Positions 27,373 through 35,633 of a stretch of DNA of 64,000 nt are shown in pieces. This DNA comes from Tabrizicola aquatica (GTDB taxonomy: Bacteria > Pseudomonadota > Alphaproteobacteria > Rhodobacterales > Rhodobacteraceae). Where the stretch lies: assembly GCF_002900975.1 (NCBI RefSeq), contig NZ_PJON01000002.1:124001-188000 (forward strand). The letters are read 5' to 3'. The notes beneath the pieces were generated by a model that did no database searches, was not told where the DNA came from, and saw only the letters and a program-made list of their open reading frames with translations. Position numbers and translations under genes: made by a program. Within the stretch, counting starts at the first letter, position 1. Every line of letters begins with the position of its first letter.

Positions 27373-27648
27373 CTAGCCCTTGTAGCAGGAGGCTTTCTGG
27401 CCCGACCCGGCCGGAGAGCAGACCCAGCTTGCGCCTTTGGACAGGCCGCTGGCCTTCTGGATGGCGGCCTTGGTGCGGGCCAGGGCCTGCGCCTTGGAAA
27501 CGGGTTTGGCGGCGTTTGCGAACCAGTCGAAGCCGGCGCTTGCCGTCTGTGCGGGACGCTGGTCGCGGTCGTCGGTCGCCAATGCCGGCACCGCGCACAA
27601 AACCATCATGGCCGCCACCCGAAGGGTGCGGAAAACACTGCTTGCCAT
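27373..27648 (-). CDS. small secreted protein, function unknown
   Basis: 91 residues. The N terminus (LRVAAMMVLCAVPALA, then TDDRDQ) is a clear Sec signal peptide with an ALA cleavage site near residue 24. The mature part has about 67 residues, is rich in Ala/Ser/Lys, and has two cysteines near the C terminus (WVCSPAGSGQKASCYKG), probably a disulfide. The repeated motif of Ala/Lys helices suggests a small helical periplasmic protein. No family recognised. Confidence 0.75.
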   Translation of the reverse strand: MASSVFRTLRVAAMMVLCAVPALATDDRDQRPAQTASAGFDWFANAAKPVSKAQALARTKAAIQKASGLSKGASWVCSPAGSGQKASCYKG

Positions 27649-27742
27649 AGGTCAATCCCCGTTTCGGCATGGCCGAAGACCATGCGCCAAAGGGGATTAG
27701 ACCCGGTGTTTCAGGCCCAAATCGGCCTCGAACTGGGCGATT

Positions 27743-28633
27743 TCAAGAATTATCCGGCAAAACCCGATTATTGATCCGCCAGTCCGGCAGGCCGAAATTA
27801 TCCGGCCAGGGATAGACCTCGGGCTGGTTGAAGTAGACCGAACCGACCAGCAAAGGCATGTCGGGCCGGGTCTGCCGCACCTGATTTTCCCAAAGATTCA
27901 CATAGGCTTCGCTGCCCGAGTATCCGACCTCGGCCACCAGGACCGGCTTGCCAAAGCCCTGAAGCCGGGCATAGCGTTCGGTCAGCCAGTCCTCGAAATC
28001 CTTCGCGCCGCCCAGGATTTCGGCCTCCCACGGCTCGAACCCGAAGATCGACATGCCCACAATGTCGACATAATCGTCGCCCGGATAGAACTCGGCCGCG
28101 TTCTCCAGTCCCAGCGGTGACCAGACCACGTTGATGTTCGGTGCCGCGTCCCGGCAGATGTCGATCATGCGGCGGTAGGCTTCGATATAGTCGTCGGGTT
28201 CCCAGCCGGCCCAGATGAAATGGCCTTCGTCAAAGTCCATCTCGTGGCCCCAGCGGACCGAGACCGGGCTTTGCAGCGTGCCGATGACCGAACAGATGCC
28301 CTGCATGTTGGCGTCGTAATAGCCGGCCCGGATGCCCTCACGCAGGAACTCGGCGGTGTTGCGCTCGCTTCGGGTCCAGGTCCAGGGTTCGACCGTGATC
28401 ATCAGGGCGCGGTTGCGGGCCAGGGCGTATTGGTCGGCGTCCAGCAGCGTTTCCAGATTGACGTCCTCCCATGGGAGAAAGACGTGCTCGATCACCACCT
28501 GATCGTCGGCCTGGAACTGCGCTTCGGGGTCATAGACACCGAACGGCAGGTCGCCGGGCGGGGCCGCCCCGCCGGGCAGCGCGAGCAGCAGACAAAGGCC
28601 CGAAGCCAGGCCAGCCTTGTACATACCATTCAT
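27743..28633 (-). CDS. secreted GH26-like glycoside hydrolase of the polysaccharide cluster
   Basis: 296 residues from the ATG at 28631-28633, preceded by an ideal AAGGAGG; a longer frame upstream overlaps the GT2 gene. The signal peptide spans about residues 1-24. VRWGHEMDF carries the HE motif expected for the GH26 acid/base, and VLVAEVGYSGS the likely nucleophile Glu. WAGWEPDDYIEAYRRMID and VVWSP also fit clan A (beta/alpha)8 hydrolases. It is the last gene of an operon with a GT2 synthase, so it may trim or release the polymer, like BcsZ in cellulose systems. The exact family should be treated as tentative. Confidence 0.78.
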   Translation of the reverse strand: MNGMYKAGLASGLCLLLALPGGAAPPGDLPFGVYDPEAQFQADDQVVIEHVFLPWEDVNLETLLDADQYALARNRALMITVEPWTWTRSERNTAEFLREGIRAGYYDANMQGICSVIGTLQSPVSVRWGHEMDFDEGHFIWAGWEPDDYIEAYRRMIDICRDAAPNINVVWSPLGLENAAEFYPGDDYVDIVGMSIFGFEPWEAEILGGAKDFEDWLTERYARLQGFGKPVLVAEVGYSGSEAYVNLWENQVRQTRPDMPLLVGSVYFNQPEVYPWPDNFGLPDWRINNRVLPDNS

Positions 28634-28646
28634 CGCAAATCCCTCC

Positions 28647-30482
28647 TTAGTTGAAGTCCGACGGCTGCCGGACCCACTCAAATGTAAACTGATAGTCGGT
28701 CAGACCGGCGCGGCCCGAGCCCGCCCCGGCGACGCGGGTCTGCATCTGGACAAGCTTGACCCGGTCCAGCCCCTGGGTCATCCCGAAGGCCCCCTCGGCC
28801 GAGCGGGTGGCAAAGGCGTTCCAGCTTAGTCCAACAAGCAGCGCGACACAGCCAAGCTGCACGGTCGCATCGCGCCAGGTGCCCAGGTAGGACCACCCGT
28901 TTTCCGACAGGTGATGCCAGACCGTCACCAGCACCACGGCGGCGTAAAGCGAGCCCGACAGCAGGGTCAAGAGGTAGAACCCCTTCGCCTCGGCCAGCGT
29001 CGGGCCAAAGAGGACGGGCAGGAAGCAGCCCAGCGCCAGGGCGGTATAGACCAGCAGCACCCGACCGGGCAGGCGGCCGCGGGACGCCTCGCCCTTTGGG
29101 GTGATGCGGAAGTCTACGAACTTGCCGGTCAGCGTGTCGCGCACCGCCATGACGCAGCCCCACAGCACCCAGGGCCATTGCAGGCCAAGGAACAGGATCC
29201 GCTCCCAACTGATGACCGAGGCGTCCACCGGGCGGAAATGACCCATGCCATGGAAGCACCAGGCAATCGCCAGCATGACCAGGATCATCGGCAGGACGTG
29301 GGTGATATAGGCCGGATAGGTCACCAGCGAATAGCGCACGTCGAACAGCACCGCGACGACCGGCAGCAGATACATGGCGCAGAAGGTCAGCGCGAGCAGC
29401 GGATACAGCGTCTGGCAGAACAGGAATTGCGCCCTGAGGCGCGGGGAAAGCTGCGGCAGATAGCGCGGCGTGTGCTGCAAAAGCAGCGTGACCAGACTTC
29501 GCGACCACTGGAACTCCTGGGTGACCATGTCGGCCACCGTGGTCGGCCCGTCGCCGATGGCAATGGCGTCGATCGCATGCACACCTTTCCAGCCACCCGC
29601 GTTCAGCAGCATCGTGGTCGAGTGGTCCTCGGCCAGTTCCGGGCCCAGCCCGCCCACCGCGCGCAGGGCGCGGGTCCGCACCGCGTAGTGCGAACCGATG
29701 CACATCGGGGCGAACCCGTTGGAATATCCCGCCTGCAGGATGCCGTGGAAGCCGCCCTCGGTGTGCAGCCGGGTGCGCGCGGCCCAGTTCAGCGGCGCGT
29801 TGGACGAGCAGATCGAGGGGGCCGAGACATAGCCGACCTCGGGATCGGCGAAGGGGCGCAACATCTCACGCAGATAGCCGGGCTGGGGGACGTGGTCGGC
29901 GTCCAGCTGGCAAACCACATCGTAGAGGTCATAACCCCAGTGGTCGTAGAAATAGGCCAGGTTCCCTTCCTTGCAGCGCGTGCGGCGCGGCCAGGTTTTC
30001 TGGTGATACTCTGCCACCCCCTTGCGCGACGACACATGCACCCCATGAGCGTGACACCAGGCCAGCGTTTCGGGCGAGGGGTCCTCGTCCGCAAGCCAGG
30101 TGTCATGCGGCAGGTCCTGGGCCAGCATCGCCTCCAACGTGCGGCGCAGGACATCGAAGGGTTCGGACGGGGTCTTGGTGACGATCATCGCCACCCGCAG
30201 CCGCAGGCGCGCCGGGTCCGGCGCGGCCGAGCGCACGGCGCGCAGGCTGAACACCAGGAAGAAGGCCTGCAGGAAGGTGATCCAGGCGATCAGCACCGAG
30301 ACCACGCCGAACTTCAGCCAGCCAACCCAGCCGGCCTCGACGTCGATATGGGCAGGGTCCAGCCACCAGATCCAGAACCACAGCGCAGCGGCGGCCCAGA
30401 TGACGGAGAGCAAGAGCTGCCAGTAATACTCGGCCGGGGATAGCAGAGGGGTCAGATAGGGCGACCGTGGCTTAGGCTGCAT
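28647..30482 (-). CDS. membrane glycosyltransferase family 2 (cellulose-synthase-like)
   Basis: About 611 residues from the ATG at 30480-30482; the alternative start at 30494 adds 4 residues. Two N-terminal membrane helices precede a GT2 domain with ADEDPSPETLAW, VCQLDADHVPQPGYL (DxD), LAEDHSTTM (catalytic ED) and QEFQWSRSL, a QxxRW-like product-binding motif. At least four further membrane helices follow, then VDFRITPKGEAS, which resembles the segment after the gating loop in BcsA-like synthases. No PilZ domain is visible, so c-di-GMP control by the usual route is unlikely. It overlaps galE by 11 nt. Confidence 0.88.
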   Translation of the reverse strand: MQPKPRSPYLTPLLSPAEYYWQLLLSVIWAAAALWFWIWWLDPAHIDVEAGWVGWLKFGVVSVLIAWITFLQAFFLVFSLRAVRSAAPDPARLRLRVAMIVTKTPSEPFDVLRRTLEAMLAQDLPHDTWLADEDPSPETLAWCHAHGVHVSSRKGVAEYHQKTWPRRTRCKEGNLAYFYDHWGYDLYDVVCQLDADHVPQPGYLREMLRPFADPEVGYVSAPSICSSNAPLNWAARTRLHTEGGFHGILQAGYSNGFAPMCIGSHYAVRTRALRAVGGLGPELAEDHSTTMLLNAGGWKGVHAIDAIAIGDGPTTVADMVTQEFQWSRSLVTLLLQHTPRYLPQLSPRLRAQFLFCQTLYPLLALTFCAMYLLPVVAVLFDVRYSLVTYPAYITHVLPMILVMLAIAWCFHGMGHFRPVDASVISWERILFLGLQWPWVLWGCVMAVRDTLTGKFVDFRITPKGEASRGRLPGRVLLVYTALALGCFLPVLFGPTLAEAKGFYLLTLLSGSLYAAVVLVTVWHHLSENGWSYLGTWRDATVQLGCVALLVGLSWNAFATRSAEGAFGMTQGLDRVKLVQMQTRVAGAGSGRAGLTDYQFTFEWVRQPSDFN

Positions 30483-31461
30483 CGCGCACCCCATAGGCCA
30501 GGGCGGCGTCCGCCAGCAGCGTGGGCAAGGCCGACCTTGCCGCCACGAAGCCCAACTTGACCCGCGCCTCGCGTGCGTCGGCGACCAGGGCCGGGGGGTC
30601 TCCGGGCCGGCGGGGGCCCCAGATCACCGGCATCTGCCGGCCGGTCATCTCCTCAATCCCGGCGATGATCTGGCGGACCGACAGACCCTGCCCTGTGCCC
30701 AGGTTCAGGCGCAGGGTTTCGCCCCCCCGCAGCAGGTGTTGCAACGCCAGGACATGCGCGCGGGCAAGGTCGCTGACGTGAATATAGTCACGGATGCAGG
30801 TGCCATCGGGGGTCGGATAATCGGTGCCGTAAACCTGCAGCGCCGGCCCCTGCCCGGTTGCCGCCCGCAGCGCCAGCGGGATCAGGTGGGTTTCCGGCTC
30901 ATGCCGCTCGAACAACTCGCCCTCGGGGTCGGCACCGGCGGCGTTGAAGTAGCGCAGCGCGGCATAACGCAGACCATGTGCCGCGGCGTGGTCGGCCAGC
31001 ATCGCCTCGCAGATCAGCTTGGTCCGGCCATAGGGATTGATCGGGGCCTGCGGAGTCGTCTCGGCAATCGGCAGCCGGTCGGGGATGCCATAGGTCGCGC
31101 AGCTGGAGGAAAAGACGATCCGGTCCACCCCGGCCGAATGACACCCGGCAATCAGACCGATCATCCCGCCCAGGTTGTTGTCGTAGTAAAGTCCGGGGTT
31201 CGCCATGCTTTCCCCGACATAGGCCGAGGCGGCGAAGTGGATCACCGCTTCGGCCGAATGCGCCTTGATCGCGCGTTCCACCGCGGCGCTGTCGCGGACA
31301 TCGCCGGGAACCAGCGGGCCAAAGCGCACGGCGTCACGATGCCCGGTGGACAGGTTGTCAAAGGCCACGGGCAGGAAGCCGGCGCGCGCCAGCGCCTTGC
31401 AGGTGTGCGAGCCGATGAAGCCAGCCCCGCCCGTAACCAGTATGGCAGGCGCGGTCGTCAT
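30472..31461 (-). CDS. galE: UDP-glucose/UDP-xylose 4-epimerase (GalE type)
   Basis: 329 residues. [57 protein letters not shown] (catalytic YxxxK) and [11 protein letters not shown] are GalE signatures. It interconverts UDP-glucose and UDP-galactose; close homologues act on UDP-xylose and UDP-arabinose. Because the gene just upstream is a UDP-xylose synthase, the arabinose route is plausible. It overlaps both neighbours. Confidence 0.92.
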   Translation of the reverse strand: MTTAPAILVTGGAGFIGSHTCKALARAGFLPVAFDNLSTGHRDAVRFGPLVPGDVRDSAAVERAIKAHSAEAVIHFAASAYVGESMANPGLYYDNNLGGMIGLIAGCHSAGVDRIVFSSSCATYGIPDRLPIAETTPQAPINPYGRTKLICEAMLADHAAAHGLRYAALRYFNAAGADPEGELFERHEPETHLIPLALRAATGQGPALQVYGTDYPTPDGTCIRDYIHVSDLARAHVLALQHLLRGGETLRLNLGTGQGLSVRQIIAGIEEMTGRQMPVIWGPRRPGDPPALVADAREARVKLGFVAARSALPTLLADAALAYGVRDAA

Positions 31462-32477
31462 GACACCAGGGCCGTCTCGTGCTGCAGGTCGACGCCCAGA
31501 CGCTGGGCAAACCAGGGGATGGTCAACTCCAGCCCGCGGTCCAGCGGCACGGTCGGCGCCCAGCCCAGAAGCAGGCGGGCACGCGTGATGTCGGGCCGCC
31601 GCTGGCGGGGATCATCCTGCGGCAAAGGGCGGAACACGATGGCAGACCTGCGGCCAAGCTTCGCCTGCACCTTTTCGGCCAGTTCCAGCATGGTGAACTC
31701 GCCCGGATTGCCAAGGTTGACCGGCATCTTCTCGTCGCTGGCCATCAGGCGGATCAGCCCGTCCACCAGATCGCTGACATAGCAGAAGCTCCGGGTCTGC
31801 GAGCCGTCGCCGTAAATGGTCAGCGCCTTGCCCGACAGCGCCTGCACGATGAAGTTCGACACCACGCGCCCATCGGCGGGGTCCATCTGCGGCCCGTAGG
31901 TGTTGAAGATGCGGGCGATGCGGGTTTCCAGGCCGCGATGCGCGCCATACTCCCAGAACAGCGTCTCGGCCGCCCGCTTGCCTTCGTCATAGCAGGCCCG
32001 GGGGCCAACCGTATTGACGCAACCGCGATAGCTTTCGGACTGAAGCGGGATCTCGGGGTCGCCATAGACCTCGGAGGTCGAGGTCAGCAGAACCCGGGCC
32101 TCCTTGCGCTCGGCCAGGGCCAGCAGATTCAGCGAGCCGTCGATGCTGGTGCGGAACGTGTGGATCGGGTCCGCCTGATAGCGCGGCGGCGAGGCCGGGC
32201 AAGCCAGATTGTAGATCTCATCCACCCGCCCGGGAATGGTGAAGGGGGTGATGATGTCATGCTGGATGAAGCGGAAGCGGGGATGCCGCAGCAGCGTGGC
32301 GATATTGTCGGCAGAGCCGGTAAGCAAGTTGTCGATGCAGATCACGGTCTGCCCCGAAGCGATCAGCCTGGCGCACAGCGCCGAACCCAGAAATCCGGCG
32401 CCGCCGGCCACCACAACAACCTTATGTCCAGGCAGTCCACGTCTGACGTGGCCTGGCTCATCCACCAAGTCGCGCAT
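31458..32477 (-). CDS. UDP-glucuronate decarboxylase (UDP-xylose synthase)
   Basis: 339 residues from the ATG at 32475-32477, with a purine-rich SD-like GGGTGGGG just upstream; a GTG at 32489 is a less likely start. [17 protein letters not shown] is the NAD-binding start. [20 protein letters not shown] is diagnostic of UDP-xylose synthase/UXS proteins, and [14 protein letters not shown] and [14 protein letters not shown] complete the SDR active site. It makes UDP-xylose from UDP-glucuronate. It is the first gene of the four-gene polysaccharide operon. Confidence 0.9.
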   Translation of the reverse strand: MRDLVDEPGHVRRGLPGHKVVVVAGGAGFLGSALCARLIASGQTVICIDNLLTGSADNIATLLRHPRFRFIQHDIITPFTIPGRVDEIYNLACPASPPRYQADPIHTFRTSIDGSLNLLALAERKEARVLLTSTSEVYGDPEIPLQSESYRGCVNTVGPRACYDEGKRAAETLFWEYGAHRGLETRIARIFNTYGPQMDPADGRVVSNFIVQALSGKALTIYGDGSQTRSFCYVSDLVDGLIRLMASDEKMPVNLGNPGEFTMLELAEKVQAKLGRRSAIVFRPLPQDDPRQRRPDITRARLLLGWAPTVPLDRGLELTIPWFAQRLGVDLQHETALVS

Positions 32478-33070
32478 TTCAAACCCCACCCTTCAATCGT
32501 TGCACGCGGGCAAAACTGCCTGCGCGTCGCACCTTCTTGTGACGGGCCTTCAAGTGCCCGTTGAGGTGCCGTGTCCGATCATGGCCCCCTTAAAAACCTT
32601 GCAAGCAGCGACACGAGGGGGGGCCGACAACCTTATACAATCATTTACCATTTCTCGAATTTGTCAATGTTAAGCCACAATTGGTCTTGTTTTAGCCATA
32701 TTCCGGGGTCGTTCCGCGAAATCTGGTCCAAACGGCACCCAATCCGGGAATTGGCCCACAATTAGCGGTTGCGCGGTATTCATTCCCCACCATCTAAGGC
32801 TTCAATCTGTCACGAATCAACCGGCCAGTCGCACGGGGCAGCCATCCCGCCGGCGCGGCCCGCCACATTCTTTCCACTTTTTGGCCGCGCTTGCCGCACG
32901 CGTGCGGGCCGCAGCCGGTCGGTGTGGGGTCGGGCATTCTCTGCTTGGCGAGCGTGGGCAGTTGCGGCAAGACTTGTGCCGTTGGCTGCCGGCGAAAAAT
33001 CCTGCGGCAAGATGATGTAATTCCCCGTCACATTACTATGTGCAGGGACAAATGGTCACAGGAGGGCGCG
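32478..33070. promoter_or_regulatory. AT-rich divergent promoter region between the polysaccharide operon and the unknown operon
   Basis: 593 nt without a gene I can support. The middle (about 32620-32720) is clearly AT-richer than the rest of the window. On the minus strand a perfect -35 TTGACA (32667-32662) points at the UDP-xylose synthase gene; a weak -10 (ATGATT) sits 17 nt further. Two related motifs, CCACAATTGG near 32675 and CCACAATTAG near 32756, lie about 80 nt apart and could bind a regulator. On the plus strand a GGAGGG at 33061 precedes the coiled-coil gene. Confidence 0.5.
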
Positions 33071-34141
33071 ATGGCCGATTTCGAGACGCAGATCAAGGAG
33101 AGCCAGGCTCAGGTCGCCGAGGCGCAGGCGAAGATCAGCGCGATCACTAGCCGGATCGAGGCCGCGCGGACCAAGCTGGACCAGGGCGTGCAGCTGGACG
33201 TGGAAAACGCCACGCTGGATGATGTGTCGAAGCACACCGACCTGATGAACGCGAACATCGCCGAGCTGATCATGGGCCTGGACGACGTGACCGCGGGTTT
33301 CTCGACCGAATTTGCCGAGATGCGGTCAAAGACGGGAATGGAGACCTTCATCGGCATCTTCTCGTCCGCGAAGGCCGAGTCGATGCGGCAAGAGCGGATG
33401 CGTGCGGCCACGATCGATGACAAGCTGCAGGACCTGATCTCGAAATCGGACGTGATCGTGAAGCTGCTGCAAGGGCAGCTCGACCTTCTGAACACGCAAA
33501 AGACGCGGGTCGAAGGGAACCTTGCCGGCACCCTGACCGAGCGGGAAGAGACCGTCGCGGCACTGGAGGCGGTGCGCCGGGAAGTCGCCAGCCTAGATCC
33601 AAAGATCATCGAGCTGGAGAACAAGATCAGCGTCGAGCAGGACGCGGCGGCGCGGACCAAGCTGGAGACGGAGCTTGCCAACCTGAACGCGCAATACAAC
33701 GCGCTGGTGCAGGACGAGCAGGTGAAACTGGCGAAGTCCCAGACGCTGGAGCGCTATATCGAGAAGGGGAAGACTTGGGTCGACAGCCTTCAGAACCAGG
33801 CGGCGACGCAGCTGGTGCTGATCAACAAGCTGCAGACGGACACCAAGCAGCGGGTGGTGCTGTATGATGCGCTGACCTCCAGCCTCAAGACCGCCCAGCA
33901 GCAGGACGTGGCGCACCGGATCAACGAGATCGGTGTCAAAACCGACCAGGAAGCCCAGACCGCGATGGCGGCGATTGGCGCTGCGACCAACGACAAGATG
34001 GCCGACATGCTGGAAGCGCATGAGGGGCATATGGTGTTCGCGCGGCAGATCCTGGAGCAGAAGGCGAAGGCGGATGAACGCTTTGCCCGGCGCTTTGCCT
34101 CGATTGTCGAGAAGCACGACAAGAACGCGTACGGGGAATGA
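33071..34141 (+). CDS. coiled-coil protein, first gene of the unknown ten-gene operon (weakly TelA-like)
   Basis: 356 residues from the ATG at 33071 with GGAGGG 4 nt upstream. Almost the whole protein is predicted helical with heptad-like repeats: AQVAEAQAKISAITSRIEAA, EREETVAALEAVRREVASLD, LETELANLNAQYNAL. The C-terminal part (LVLINKLQTDTKQRVVLYDALTSSLK) faintly recalls TelA/KlaA-type toxic-anion-resistance proteins, but I would not assign it to that family by eye. No signal peptide or membrane span is visible. It overlaps the next gene by ATGA. A scaffold for the AAA+ ATPase of this operon is a reasonable guess. Confidence 0.85.
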   Translation: MADFETQIKESQAQVAEAQAKISAITSRIEAARTKLDQGVQLDVENATLDDVSKHTDLMNANIAELIMGLDDVTAGFSTEFAEMRSKTGMETFIGIFSSAKAESMRQERMRAATIDDKLQDLISKSDVIVKLLQGQLDLLNTQKTRVEGNLAGTLTEREETVAALEAVRREVASLDPKIIELENKISVEQDAAARTKLETELANLNAQYNALVQDEQVKLAKSQTLERYIEKGKTWVDSLQNQAATQLVLINKLQTDTKQRVVLYDALTSSLKTAQQQDVAHRINEIGVKTDQEAQTAMAAIGAATNDKMADMLEAHEGHMVFARQILEQKAKADERFARRFASIVEKHDKNAYGE

Positions 34142-34458
34142 GGTTTAGGCGTCAGGTGCGCTGGGCCCTGACGCGCGGGATCGCGGCGATATTGCTGGGA
34201 GTTTGCCTTGCCTTTGTGACCGTAATCTTCGAGCTGTATGGTCACCGGATTGCGCAACAGGTTAGCGGGATCATGACTGTCGCCTTGATCTCGGGCGGGG
34301 CACTGATGGCTTTGCTTGGCGGGGCGGCGCGGATGGGACAGCATTGGATGTTTTTGCGCGGGATGCCTGCCGGGCGGCTTCGCAGCTTAGTGCTGCGCCA
34401 TCCGGTTTTGCGGTGGTGGTATGGGGTCGATTGCGATGGGCAGGCGGTAGATGACTGA
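34138..34458 (+). CDS. small membrane protein of the unknown operon
   Basis: 106 residues starting in the ATGA overlap with the coiled-coil gene. Basic N terminus (MRFRRQVRWALTRG), then two hydrophobic segments (about residues 13-32 and 45-65), and a basic C-terminal part. No family recognised. The 8-nt overlap with the next gene and the 4-nt overlap with the previous one show it is part of the operon. Confidence 0.8.
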   Translation: MRFRRQVRWALTRGIAAILLGVCLAFVTVIFELYGHRIAQQVSGIMTVALISGGALMALLGGAARMGQHWMFLRGMPAGRLRSLVLRHPVLRWWYGVDCDGQAVDD

Positions 34459-35578
34459 CAGAACCGTCAAGGACCAGCTTACCTCGGACCATCACGAGCT
34501 TTACGACACACTCGTCGCGAGGCGCTACTTTGCCAAGTTCGACCGGATCACCGGGCATCTGGGCCGGGTGGCGGCGGAGATGGAGAATGAGGGAAAGCTG
34601 ACGCGGACCGAGGCTCGGCTGCTCGGGGTCTACCTCAAGGCGGTGGCGACGACGTTCCGGGCGTTGAACCACAAGTACCTGATGACGGGGCGGGGGGAGA
34701 CGGCCCCGCGCCTGACCATCGACCGGCATGAGAGCGGGTTTCCGGTGGCTCAGGAACTCATGACGATGGCCGTCGATGCCCAGCAGGCCGAGAAGCATCT
34801 GGCCGGGATGCCGTCCGAGACGGAACTGAAGGACCGGATGGTGCGGCAGATCGTGGGGGATCAGGTGATCCCGACCGCGCTGCAATTCGCGCTGTCGCAG
34901 CGGTATTACTATGAGGCGCTGGCGGCGGGGGGCATGTTCTGGGCGCGGAATGATCCGGATGCGCAGTGGATCGAGGATCTGGGTTCGCGGCGGCATTTCC
35001 TGGTGCATTGGGCGGTCTGGGACACGCAGGTCAACCTGCCGGTGGTCTACCTGATGGACCTGGAGGACAGTGGCAAACGGCCGATCCTGAACGACGCCTA
35101 CCGCTGGCCGCAGGCTCAGGCTGCGCTGATGGCGCAGTCGGTGGGTGGGTTGAAGCTGCTGACGATTGCGACGGGGTTCGACAAGGATTTCGCGGACCTG
35201 CATCCGAAACGGCTGCGGCGGGTGATCCTGGGGCCGATGTATTCGTCCAGTTTCACGTTGCAGTCGGGGCCGATTTCCAAGGTGCTGGAGGGCGCGAAGG
35301 CACCCGAAGGGCAGGATTGGGCGCTGGTCTGGACGGTCGAGGACCTGATCTCGGACCGCGAGGAAGAGGTGAAGGACGGCTGGTTCTCGTCGGTCCAGCG
35401 GCAGGTCTACAAGCTGGACCCGGTGGCGGGTGTTGAGTTGGGGGCGACGCGGCAGGACCGGATGATCATCCTGCCGGAGAAGCCCTATCAGGTGTTGGTC
35501 GAACAGAACCCGCGCGGGCTGCAGGGGCTGCGGAAGTTCGTCGTGGGGGCCGGGGGGCGGCTTATTCCGACGTTGTAG
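34451..35578 (+). CDS. conserved unknown protein of the operon, 375 residues
   Basis: 375 residues with no signal peptide or clear membrane span. The N-terminal third is helical and charged (HHELYDTLVARRYFAKFDRI, RTEARLLGVYLKAVATTFRA). The rest is mixed, with RRHFLVHWAVWDTQVNLPVVYLMDLED (in parts) suggesting an alpha/beta domain, and DWALVWTVEDLISDREEEVKDGWF. I recognise no domain. It begins inside the preceding gene and is followed by a hairpin element (35579) before the AAA+ gene, so a partial transcription break in mid-operon is possible. Confidence 0.85.
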   Translation: MTDRTVKDQLTSDHHELYDTLVARRYFAKFDRITGHLGRVAAEMENEGKLTRTEARLLGVYLKAVATTFRALNHKYLMTGRGETAPRLTIDRHESGFPVAQELMTMAVDAQQAEKHLAGMPSETELKDRMVRQIVGDQVIPTALQFALSQRYYYEALAAGGMFWARNDPDAQWIEDLGSRRHFLVHWAVWDTQVNLPVVYLMDLEDSGKRPILNDAYRWPQAQAALMAQSVGGLKLLTIATGFDKDFADLHPKRLRRVILGPMYSSSFTLQSGPISKVLEGAKAPEGQDWALVWTVEDLISDREEEVKDGWFSSVQRQVYKLDPVAGVELGATRQDRMIILPEKPYQVLVEQNPRGLQGLRKFVVGAGGRLIPTL

Positions 35579-35624
35579 CCGGGGGCCAGCCCCCGGACCC
35601 CCGGGATATTCTCAGACAGAAAAT
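35579..35624 (+). repeat. hairpin + GGGATATTY element, copy 1 (inside the operon)
   Basis: Stem CCGGGGGC/GCCCCCGG (35579-35596), then ACCCCCGGGATATTCTC and AGACAGAAAATG. The same arrangement is seen at 62438-62481 (plus) and at 50490-50436 (minus), each time directly downstream of a gene in the same direction. Here it lies between two genes of one apparent operon, which suggests attenuation or a processing site. Confidence 0.7.
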
Positions 35625-35633
35625 GAGGGTTTC

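Noticed and set aside
32769-33020. Small open frames in the 32478-33070 gap
   Set aside because: No ribosome-binding site, no domain, composition not coding-like; better explained as a promoter region.
33071-34141. Firm assignment of the coiled-coil gene as TelA (tellurite resistance)
   Set aside because: Only a short C-terminal stretch is reminiscent. Coiled coils look alike, and no TerD or XpaC partner is present.
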